Shown in pieces: positions 33,110 through 42,149 of a DNA stretch of 64,000 bases. Numbering within the stretch: the stretch's first letter is position 1; each line of letters starts with the position of its first letter. The DNA lies in NCBI GenBank assembly GCA_016212795.1, contig JACRDT010000021.1, forward strand, positions 1 to 64,000, in the 5' to 3' direction. The notes beneath the pieces are model-generated. The model made no database searches. It saw nothing but the letters and a program-made list of their open reading frames with translations, and was not told the DNA's origin. The position numbers and the translations under genes were made by a program. This DNA comes from Elusimicrobiota bacterium (GTDB lineage Bacteria > Elusimicrobiota > Elusimicrobia > UBA1565 > UBA9628).

Positions 33110-34069
33110 TCACGGGAGCATCGTGCCGGACGAGGCGGCCCGGCCCCTGGCGAAGCGGGCGATGTAGGCGCAGCGCCGGCACAGGTCCTCCACCAGCCGG
33201 CCCTCCCTGAAGCCCCGCTCCATGGCCCGGCAGCGCTCCCCGGCCAGGACCTCGGCGACGGTCTGCCGGTTCAAATCGCCCAGGGCGATCACGCCGTCGG
33301 CGTCCAGGCAGCAAGGGACCACGGTGCCGTCCGAGAGGACGCCGAAGTGGTCGTCGAGGCCGCGGCAGGTGCCGCGGCCGGCGTTCGGCGGCGCGGAAAG
33401 GCTCGGCCAGTCGAAGCGGGTGTCGAAATGCAGGTACAGGCGGCCGGCCACCCGCCGCCCTTTGCGCCAGCGGACGTCCGCGCCCCCCTTCAGCTCCACG
33501 CCGAAGGCCCGCTCGACCCGGGCGATGATGGGGGCGTTGGCGGCCTCGTCGGCGGCCGCGAGGTTCCACAGCCTGTAGTTGACGTAGAGGTCGGGCCGGA
33601 CCTCGAAGGCGCGGCGGGTGAATTCGAAGATCGCCGCCAGATAGGGGCCGATGTCTCGGCCCGCGGAGTTGGCGATGAAGCCGTGCAGGGAGAAGCTGAC
33701 CTGGCGGACGATGGGGTCGAGCAGGGCCTCGGCCCGGGCCCCGCCCAGGAGGGTCCCGTTGGTCGTGATGTTGACCGGGAGCCCCCGGCGGGAGCAAAGG
33801 CCGACGTACTCGGCGAACCGGGGGTGTGCCAGGGGCTCGCCCAGCAGGTGGAAGTACGCCTGCTCGGCCAGGGGGGCGACGCCGGCGACGACGCGCTCGA
33901 AGAGCGCCGGGCCCATGGAGCGCGGGCCGCGGCCGGCCCCTGGGCCTGCCGGCCCAGGCCGCGCCCCGGGACACCAGCCGCACCGGAGATTGCAGGAGCG
34001 GCCGATCTCGATGTAGACCTTCTTGAAACGCCGGGGAAAGCGGGCTCCCTCCAAGGGCCCTCGGTCCAT
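33110..34069 (-). CDS. Radical SAM/SPASM-domain protein
   Basis: The radical SAM motif CNLRCGWC (C26, C30, C33) is followed by GEPLAHPRF and VNITTNGTLL, typical of the SPASM branch. C-terminal cysteines (CRGLDDHFGV, VVPCCLDADG, LCRRCAYIARFA) would hold the auxiliary iron-sulfur cluster. Members mature peptides or modify proteins. No precursor peptide is recognised next to it. It lies 15 bases downstream of a small EF-Tu-domain-like gene and is probably cotranscribed. The 319-residue length is normal. Confidence 0.85.
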   Translation of the reverse strand: MDRGPLEGARFPRRFKKVYIEIGRSCNLRCGWCPGARPGPAGPGAGRGPRSMGPALFERVVAGVAPLAEQAYFHLLGEPLAHPRFAEYVGLCSRRGLPVNITTNGTLLGGARAEALLDPIVRQVSFSLHGFIANSAGRDIGPYLAAIFEFTRRAFEVRPDLYVNYRLWNLAAADEAANAPIIARVERAFGVELKGGADVRWRKGRRVAGRLYLHFDTRFDWPSLSAPPNAGRGTCRGLDDHFGVLSDGTVVPCCLDADGVIALGDLNRQTVAEVLAGERCRAMERGFREGRLVEDLCRRCAYIARFARGRAASSGTMLP

Positions 34070-34084
34070 CGCCCGGGCCGGCGC

Positions 34085-34354
34085 TCAGCCGGCCGGGGCG
34101 GGGGCGACGACCTTGAAGACGGCGTCGCCCGGGCGCACCTTCTGGGCGACCTTGATGCTCACGATGTCCCCGGCCTTCCCTTCCTGGGCGGGGACGCGGT
34201 TGATCTGCATGGAGTCCACGTCGTGGACGAGCTCGGCGCCCTTGCCCTTGATGCGGATCTTGTCCCCCACCTTCAACGCCTCCGTCAGCTTGATCATGCT
34301 CACGCTGATGTTGCTGAAGAAGTGGTCCACCGTGCCGATCTGACTCTCTGCCAT
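34085..34354 (-). CDS. Elongation-factor domain-2-like small protein
   Basis: The 89-residue product reads as a lone beta-barrel like domain 2 of translation GTPases: IGTVDHFFSNISVSMIKLTE, LKVGDKIRIKGKG, HDVDSMQINRVPAQEGKAGD, VRPGDAVFKV. No GTPase domain is attached. Such free-standing domains are known next to peptidase U32 or tRNA hydroxylation genes. Here a radical SAM gene takes that position. A strong AAGGGGGG ribosome site precedes the ATG. Confidence 0.8.
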   Translation of the reverse strand: MAESQIGTVDHFFSNISVSMIKLTEALKVGDKIRIKGKGAELVHDVDSMQINRVPAQEGKAGDIVSIKVAQKVRPGDAVFKVVAPAPAG

Positions 34355-34444
34355 GTTCCCCCCTTTCGACCCGAGGCCCGCCCGACGCCGGAACGGGACC
34401 TTCCCGTGTATGATATCAAACGCCGGGAGCCGCCGGCTCGCCGG

Positions 34445-36247
<1,803 letters not shown>

Positions 36248-36272
36248 GCGCCCTCCGGACCCGCCGGCAGGG

Positions 36273-37145
36273 TCACAGCCATAAAGGCATCGGGCCGGGG
36301 GACTCGGCGTCGAGGTCGCCCGAAGCCAGGAGCTTGTCGAGCTGGGCGAGCAGGCGGCCCTTGTCCCTCGGCAGCGCGGCCTCGAGCGGCACGACGTTGG
36401 AGACATGGTTCGCGCGGAACACGGTCCGCTCCAGTTCGAGCCCCTCGACCATCATCCTCAGCTCCCTGACCGCCTCGTCCTCCGTCAGCGGGAGGAAGTC
36501 CCCCTTCCCGCTCTCCCGGTGCAGGGCCGTCCCGGGCACGGGGATGACCCGCAGGGCGGACAGCAGGCGCGGCTGCATCAGGTTGAGGCTGGCCGCGGTC
36601 GACCGGGCGTGCTCGGCCGTCCGCTCCCTGCCGCCCAGGCCCAGGAGGACCATGACCGACAGGTGCAGGCCGCAGGCCTGCGCCCGGCGCCCCGCCGAGA
36701 CCATGGCGGCGGCCGACTCGGCCTTGTCCATGCGCCTGAGCGTCTCCTCGTCGCCGCTCTCCAGGCCCATGTACAGCGTGTGGAGCCTGAGGCCGCGCAG
36801 CGCCCGGAGCTGCTCGTCCGTCTTGCCGGCGATCCCGCTGCCCGACGCGTAGACGTTGACGCGCGAGAGCCCCGGGAACCCTTCGCGGAGCATGCCGAGG
36901 ATCGCGGCCAGCTCGTCGAACGGCCGGGCCATCACGTCCCCGTCGGCCAGGAAGACCCGCCGCGCCCCACGGCCGCGGCGAGACTCGCGGGCGACCAGGG
37001 ACCCGACTTGGTCGAGGCCCAAGCGGCGGTAGGGCGTGCCCTTGTACATCCCGCAGAACGAGCAGCGGTTGTGGGGGCACCCCTGGTCGGTCCGGAGGAT
37101 GAGGCTGCCGGCCTCCGCGGGCGGCCGGAAGAGGGGGTGGTCCAT
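36273..37145 (-). CDS. Radical SAM protein with CX4CX2C cluster motif
   Basis: The 290-residue product starts directly with the radical SAM segment. Its cysteines C23, C28 and C31 (GCPHNRCSFC) have four residues in the first gap, a known variant of CX3CX2C. The barrel continues with RVNVYASGSGIAG, LYMGLESGDEETL and SVMVLLGLGG. No SPASM or cobalamin domain is attached. The substrate is unknown. It diverges from rnr with a 51-base gap and is followed by the ABC-F gene on the same strand. Confidence 0.85.
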   Translation of the reverse strand: MDHPLFRPPAEAGSLILRTDQGCPHNRCSFCGMYKGTPYRRLGLDQVGSLVARESRRGRGARRVFLADGDVMARPFDELAAILGMLREGFPGLSRVNVYASGSGIAGKTDEQLRALRGLRLHTLYMGLESGDEETLRRMDKAESAAAMVSAGRRAQACGLHLSVMVLLGLGGRERTAEHARSTAASLNLMQPRLLSALRVIPVPGTALHRESGKGDFLPLTEDEAVRELRMMVEGLELERTVFRANHVSNVVPLEAALPRDKGRLLAQLDKLLASGDLDAESPGPMPLWL

Positions 37146-37161
37146 GGGTCGTTCGACGTCG

Positions 37162-37190
37162 GCGACAGTGTACCAAAGAAATGCGACAAT
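37162..37190 (+). promoter_or_regulatory. Promoter of rnr
   Basis: GCGACA (37162-37167), a 17-base spacer and GACAAT (37185-37190) end six bases before ATG 37197. No ribosome site fits between them, so the mRNA is predicted to be leaderless. Confidence 0.55.
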
Positions 37191-37196
37191 GGAACC

Positions 37197-39389
37197 ATGC
37201 CCAAGCATGACGCCCGCCCGCTGCGTGAAGGAAAGGTCCAGCACCACGGCAGGTTCGCCTTCCTGCTGAGCGAGGAGGAAGGAGGGGAGGACCTCATGCT
37301 CCGCGGGCCGACCCTGGGCCTGGCCATGGACGGCGACCGGGTGCAGGCGCGCCTGACCCCCGGCGACCCGGGCCGGCCGGTCGGCGAGATCGTGCGGGTC
37401 GTCACGCGCGCGCGCCAGAGCGTCACGGGCGTCCTGCGCAAGCTGGGCAGGCACTGGCTCGCCACGCCGGAGGGCAGCGACGCGCGGGACGCCGTCCGGG
37501 TGGTAGGGTTCGCCCGGGGGCTGGCCTCCCGCGAAGGCGACGTCGTGGTCGTGAGGATCACCCAGTGGCCGACCCTCAGGGAGACGGCCGGCGGGGAGGT
37601 CTGCGAAGTCCTGGGCCGGCCGGACGAGGCGGGCGTGCGCCTGCGCGCCATCCTGCGCACCCTCGGCCTGCCGGAGAGCTTCCCGGAGCCGGTCCTGGCC
37701 GAGAGCCGGGTCTTCCCGGCCGAGGTCTCGCCCGCGATGTGGGAAGGACGGCGGGACCTGCGAGGCCTGCCGGTCTTCACGATCGACGGGGAGGACGCCA
37801 AGGATTTCGACGACGCCGTCTCGCTCGAGGCGCTCGGTCCCCAGGCCATGCGGCTGGGCGTCCACATCGCCGACGTGTCGCACTATGTAAGGAAGGGGAC
37901 GGCCCTCGACGCCGAGGCCGCCCGGCGCGCCACCTCGGTCTACCTGGCCGACCGCGTCGTGCCCATGCTGCCCCCCAGCCTCTCGGAACGGCTCTGCAGC
38001 CTGATGCCCGGCGTCGAGCGCCTCACCCTGTCCTGCTTCATCGACCTCGACGCGGACGGGAAGGCGCTCGCCAGCTCGCTGGAGGAGACCGTCATCCGCA
38101 GCCGGCGGCGCTTCACCTACGAGGAGGTCGAGGCCCTCCTGCACGCCAAGAGCGTCCCCGACGTGGACCCCCAGGTCCACGAGACCGTCCTGCGCATGGG
38201 GACCCTGTACAAGGCGCTCAACCGCCTGCGCATGAAGCGCGGGGCGCTCGACATGTCGATGCCTGAGTACAAGGTCCGCGTCGACGCCCGGGGCCGCCCC
38301 CTGGAGGTCGTCAAGCGCGCGCGGCTGGGCAGCCACCGCCTCATCGAGGAGTTCATGCTCGCGGCCAACGAGGCCGTGGCGGCCAGGCTCCTCGAGCGGG
38401 GCCTCCCCTTCCTCAGCAGGGTCCACCCCGACCCCGACGGCCGCAGGCTCCTGGCCCTGGGGACGGAGCTCAGGAAGATGGGGGTCCACGCCCCGGCGTC
38501 CATCGCGACGAGCCAGTCGGCGGCGCTCCAGGCCGTGCTCGCCAAGGCCGTGGGCCACCCGCTCGAGGAGACGATCAACATGCTCGTCATGCGCAGCCTC
38601 AAGCTGGCCGCCTATTCGCACGTCCCGGGCGGCCACTTCGGCCTGGCCTCCAAGGCCTACTGCCACTTCACCTCGCCCATCCGCCGCTACCCGGACCTCC
38701 TGACCCACCGGGCCGTCAAGGCCCTGCTGCGCCAGCGCCTTCCGGACCCCTTGGCCCTCCAGGCACAGGCGAAAGGAGAACGTCCGCGCCAGCGCCCCGA
38801 CGAGTCGCCGGCCGCCGGGCTCAAGGAGCACGGCGTGCACTGCTCGGAGCGCGAACGCGTGGCCACGGACGCGGAACGCCGCTCCGTGGACATCCTGCGC
38901 GCGGAACTGCTCGAGAAGAAGGTGGGCCAGGTCTTCAGCGGCGTGGTCTCGGGGTCGGCCGCGTTCGGGCTCTTCGTCACGCTGCCGGACTCAGGCGCGT
39001 CGGGCCTGGTGCGCGGCGCGAGCGCCACCCTGGGCAGCCGGGTGAGGGTAAGGCTCGACCGCGTCAACGCGGGCAAAGGCGAACTCGACTTGTCCTTCGC
39101 GGACCCAGGCCGGCCTGCGCTCTCCGCCCCTCCCCCGGCGCCGCTCCACCCGCTCCCACCGCGCCACCCGCGCCAGCCCTGGCCCGCGCCCGGCAAGCCG
39201 GGCCCCGGCCAGGCCAAGCCCAAGCACGACGCGCCCCGGCCCTCGGACCACCCCCGGCCGCGCCGCACGGCGGGGGAACCCGGCCGGGATGCCAAACCGA
39301 CGCACGGGCCGAGCCGCCAGCCCAAGCCCCCCCACGGCAAGCCGAAGTTCTACGAGCGGTTCCTGAAGAAGAAGCGCGGCCGCCGCTGA
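37197..39389 (+). CDS. rnr: Ribonuclease R/VacB-family 3'-5' exoribonuclease
   Basis: The RNB catalytic block is intact: IDGEDAKDFDDAVS (about 197-209), where clustered Asp residues bind metal. HIADVSHYV, the YHFTSPIRRYPDL-type motif (CHFTSPIRRYPDLLTHRAV) and a C-terminal S1 domain (GQVFSGVVSGSAAFGLFVTL) complete the layout. The last 95 residues are a Pro/Lys/His/Arg-rich tail, typical of RNase R and useful for structured RNA. The 730-residue length is normal. The N-terminal cold-shock part looks short. Confidence 0.93.
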   Translation: MPKHDARPLREGKVQHHGRFAFLLSEEEGGEDLMLRGPTLGLAMDGDRVQARLTPGDPGRPVGEIVRVVTRARQSVTGVLRKLGRHWLATPEGSDARDAVRVVGFARGLASREGDVVVVRITQWPTLRETAGGEVCEVLGRPDEAGVRLRAILRTLGLPESFPEPVLAESRVFPAEVSPAMWEGRRDLRGLPVFTIDGEDAKDFDDAVSLEALGPQAMRLGVHIADVSHYVRKGTALDAEAARRATSVYLADRVVPMLPPSLSERLCSLMPGVERLTLSCFIDLDADGKALASSLEETVIRSRRRFTYEEVEALLHAKSVPDVDPQVHETVLRMGTLYKALNRLRMKRGALDMSMPEYKVRVDARGRPLEVVKRARLGSHRLIEEFMLAANEAVAARLLERGLPFLSRVHPDPDGRRLLALGTELRKMGVHAPASIATSQSAALQAVLAKAVGHPLEETINMLVMRSLKLAAYSHVPGGHFGLASKAYCHFTSPIRRYPDLLTHRAVKALLRQRLPDPLALQAQAKGERPRQRPDESPAAGLKEHGVHCSERERVATDAERRSVDILRAELLEKKVGQVFSGVVSGSAAFGLFVTLPDSGASGLVRGASATLGSRVRVRLDRVNAGKGELDLSFADPGRPALSAPPPAPLHPLPPRHPRQPWPAPGKPGPGQAKPKHDAPRPSDHPRPRRTAGEPGRDAKPTHGPSRQPKPPHGKPKFYERFLKKKRGRR

Positions 39390-39398
39390 CGCGGCCCG

Positions 39399-40139
39399 CT
39401 ACCGGCGGCGATCCTGCAGCTTGACGAGCAGGCGCAGGATCTCGAGGTAGAGCCAGACCAGGGTCACGGTCAGCCCGAACGCGCCGTACCACTCCATGTA
39501 GGCCGGGGCGCCGCGGTCGGCGCCCTGCTCGATGAAGTCGAAGTCCAGGACCAGGTTGAAGGCCGCGATGCCGACCACGAAGAGGCTGAAGGCGATCCCG
39601 ATGGGGCCGCTCTCGTGCAGGAACGGCATGCGCACCCCGAAGAACCCCATCACCATCTGCGCCAGGTAGAGGAGCATGATCCCGCCGGTCGCGGCGGCGA
39701 TGCCCAGGCGCAGGTTCTGCGTGACGGGGATCATCCTGGACTTGTAGGCCGCCAGGAGCCCGAAGAGGGTGGCCAGGGTGAGGAAGACGGCGTTCAGCAC
39801 GATCCCGGGGTAGCGGGCCTCGAGGCCGGCCGAGATCCCTCCCAGGAACAGCCCCTCCAGCGCCCCGTAGAGCGGGGTCGTGTAGGGGGCGGCCGTCTTC
39901 TTGAACACGGTCACCAAGGCGACCACGAACCCGCCGAGCGCGCCCAGGCCCATGTAGCCGCCCACGGGGAGCCCGGCGAAGGCGCGGCTCCAGACGAACG
40001 CCGCCGCCGCGGTGAGGACCAGGAGCGTGAAGGCCGTCTTGTTGACGGTCCCCTGGATGGTCATCGCATCGTCTCGGGCCACGCGGCCCTCCAGGGTGAA
40101 CGTGTCCGCCGTCAGCGTCGGGTTGCCTGATCTCATCAT
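39399..40139 (-). CDS. Bax inhibitor-1/YccA-family membrane protein
   Basis: The 246-residue protein has about seven membrane spans (for example AFTLLVLTAAAAFVWSRAF, LGALGGFVVALVTVF, IVLNAVFLTLATLFGLLAAY, IGIAFSLFVVGIAAFNLVLD) after a cytoplasmic start. PLYGALEGLFLGGISAGLE and the Asp-rich DFDFIEQGADRGAPAYMEWY are characteristic of BI-1/YccA relatives. Homologs are pH-sensitive calcium-leak channels or modulators of membrane proteases. The -10 box TATGAT lies six bases before ATG 40139. Confidence 0.88.
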   Translation of the reverse strand: MMRSGNPTLTADTFTLEGRVARDDAMTIQGTVNKTAFTLLVLTAAAAFVWSRAFAGLPVGGYMGLGALGGFVVALVTVFKKTAAPYTTPLYGALEGLFLGGISAGLEARYPGIVLNAVFLTLATLFGLLAAYKSRMIPVTQNLRLGIAAATGGIMLLYLAQMVMGFFGVRMPFLHESGPIGIAFSLFVVGIAAFNLVLDFDFIEQGADRGAPAYMEWYGAFGLTVTLVWLYLEILRLLVKLQDRRR

Positions 40140-40145
40140 GCCCCC

Positions 40146-40151
40146 ATCATA
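40146..40151 (-). promoter_or_regulatory. -10 box of the Bax-inhibitor-like gene
   Basis: TATGAT (leftward), six bases (GGGGGC), then ATG. The six Gs could also act as a ribosome site if transcription starts further upstream. Confidence 0.4.
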
Positions 40152-40168
40152 CAAAAACCGTTTGCCGG

Positions 40169-41569
40169 TCAGGGATAGTCCCGGTGGGCGTTCCTGAGGC
40201 TCCGGCAGTACTCCCCCATCGCGGTGCCCATGCGCCAGCGGGTCCGCCGGGAGAGACCGGGGTCGGCGTTCAGCGGGTTCATGCCGCCTCCGAGCGCCAC
40301 CAGGGAGGCGAACTCGGCGAAGAACTCCCTCAGGGGCAGGGTCGTTGGCGTCAGGGGGTGCAGCCAGTCGTGCAGCTTGACCGGGTCGCCGATGAAGCGG
40401 TCCTTCGACCTCTCCCAGGCCGGGCTTCCCGGGAACGGAGTCAGCACGCTGAAGCTCGCCTGGCACGGCGGCATCGCTTCCACGTAGCGGCGCAGGCGGC
40501 GCAGGTCGTCATGCCCGACCTCGGGCCTGACGATGAACGCGGCCTGGACCGTGATCCCCAGGGCGGAGAGCGTCTCGTGCGCGCGCTCGTTGTCGGCCAC
40601 GGTGGCGCGCTTCGAGACCGCCCTGAGGTCGGCGTCGGTCGGGGACTCGAAGCCGATGAAGACCCCGTCCAAGCCCGCGCGGCGCCAGAGCTTGAAGAGC
40701 CCGGGGGACCCGTTGACCGTGGTCGAGCGCGCCCAGCCGAAGTAGCGCTTCTCGACGCCCCGGGCGAGCAGGGCCTCGGCCAGCTCCTCGGCCGTCCGGC
40801 CGTCGATGAACGTCTCGTCGTCGCAGAAGGCCACGTGCGACTGGCTCAGGCCCGCGATCTCGGCGGCGACGTCCCGCGCGGGCCGGGCCCTATGGCGGCC
40901 CCCGCACAGGCGGGGCACCGCGCAGAACGAGCAGCTCATGCGGCAGCCGTAAGACGAGCGCACCAGGGCCACCCTGGGGAAGGCCGTCTCGCCAGGCGCA
41001 AGACGCCCGGCCCACCAGGCCGAGCGGTACGCCCCCGTCTCCCACAGGTCCCGCCTGGGACGAGGGAGGGACCCGGGGTCGGGGTAGAGCGGCAAGCCCG
41101 CGGTGTCGAAGCGCCCCCCGGGCACGAGCACGTTCTCGAGCCCGTCGAGCCCCTTCCCCGCGGCCGCGGCCTCCACGATCGCGGCCAGCGGCCCGCAGCC
41201 ATCCCCCCGGACCACCGCGTCGAAGCAGTCCAGGTCGAAGTCCTTCGGGAGCATCGTGGCGTGGTGCCCTCCCACGACGATGACGCACCGCGGCAGATCG
41301 GCCCTGACCATCCGCGCGAGCTCCTTGGCCCGGGCCGCCTCGTGCGTGAAGGCCGAGATCCCCACCACGTCGGGCCGCCAATCCCGCAGCGCCCGGCCGA
41401 ACTCCTTGTCGGGCCGGCGCCAGAGGCGCAGATCGAGGACCCGCGCCTCGTGCCCCGGGGCCAGGGCGGCCGCGAGGTAGCCAAGCTCCAGCGGCTCGAA
41501 CCTCAGCAGGCGCTGGATCCTCCGCACGGTCTCGAGCCGCGCGTCGGGCTTGACGAGAAGGATCCTCAT
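40169..41569 (-). CDS. B12-binding-type radical SAM protein
   Basis: The N-terminal 140 residues form a cobalamin-binding-like Rossmann domain (RILLVKPDARLET, GISAFTHEAARAKEL, VIVVGGHHATMLP). The cluster motif is GCRMSCSFC (C209, C213, C216). The barrel shows HVAFCDDETFIDG, GVFIGFESPTDADL and QAAFIVRPEVGHDDL. Arg and His residues follow to the C-terminus without an extra domain. Substrate unknown. A GGGAGGGC ribosome site precedes ATG 41569. Confidence 0.87.
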   Translation of the reverse strand: MRILLVKPDARLETVRRIQRLLRFEPLELGYLAAALAPGHEARVLDLRLWRRPDKEFGRALRDWRPDVVGISAFTHEAARAKELARMVRADLPRCVIVVGGHHATMLPKDFDLDCFDAVVRGDGCGPLAAIVEAAAAGKGLDGLENVLVPGGRFDTAGLPLYPDPGSLPRPRRDLWETGAYRSAWWAGRLAPGETAFPRVALVRSSYGCRMSCSFCAVPRLCGGRHRARPARDVAAEIAGLSQSHVAFCDDETFIDGRTAEELAEALLARGVEKRYFGWARSTTVNGSPGLFKLWRRAGLDGVFIGFESPTDADLRAVSKRATVADNERAHETLSALGITVQAAFIVRPEVGHDDLRRLRRYVEAMPPCQASFSVLTPFPGSPAWERSKDRFIGDPVKLHDWLHPLTPTTLPLREFFAEFASLVALGGGMNPLNADPGLSRRTRWRMGTAMGEYCRSLRNAHRDYP

Positions 41570-41772
41570 GATTTCTTATGCCCTCCCGCCGCCGGGAAGT
41601 CGGGCCCTGATGCGGCATGCCGCAGGATCATCGATAGGGAAGAGCGCGAGCGGCTCAGGATCGCGGGCCACCCGGGAGCTATGATATCAGAAACAGCCTG
41701 GTCGGAGCTCGTTTCTTCGTCAGGCCGGGCGCCACCTACAGAGATAGGCGGGGACCAATCGGCCCTTGAGCC

Positions 41773-41801
41773 TTGACTTGCCAGGTACCTTGTATTACAC
41801 T
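41773..41801 (+). promoter_or_regulatory. Promoter of the PadR/exosortase operon
   Basis: TTGACT (41773-41778), a 17-base spacer and TACACT (41796-41801) end exactly six bases before ATG 41808. This is the clearest case of a leaderless-type promoter in the window. Confidence 0.75.
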
Positions 41802-41807
41802 ATAGCT

Positions 41808-42149
41808 ATGGACGATCTCTTCGACAACTGGACCACACAGGTCCGCAAGGGGCTGCTGGAACTCTCCATCCTCAACGCGCTCCTCGCCGAGGAGCGCTAC
41901 GCCTATGACCTGGTGAAGACCCTGCTTTCCGTGTCCGGGCTCGGCGTCACCGAAGGGACCATCTACCCCCTGCTCTCGCGACTGAGGGTGCAAGGGTTCG
42001 TGAAGACGCGGCTCGAGGAGTCTTCCCAAGGACCGGCGCGCAAGTATTACTCGCTGACGCCGGAAGGCCGAAAGGTCGCGGGCATGATGAACGGGTATTT
42101 CGACCTGCTGCACAAGGGTATGGCCGAACTGCGAAGGAAGGGGGGATGA
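41808..42149 (+). CDS. PadR-family transcriptional regulator
   Basis: The 113-residue winged-helix protein has the family pattern KGLLELSILNALLAEERYAY, GVTEGTIYPLLSRLRVQGFV, and KYYSLTPEGRKVAGMM. PadR proteins repress nearby operons and respond to small ligands or stress. The stop overlaps the start of the VIT gene, so it heads a four-gene operon and probably controls it. The start is fixed by the promoter six bases upstream. Confidence 0.92.
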   Translation: MDDLFDNWTTQVRKGLLELSILNALLAEERYAYDLVKTLLSVSGLGVTEGTIYPLLSRLRVQGFVKTRLEESSQGPARKYYSLTPEGRKVAGMMNGYFDLLHKGMAELRRKGG

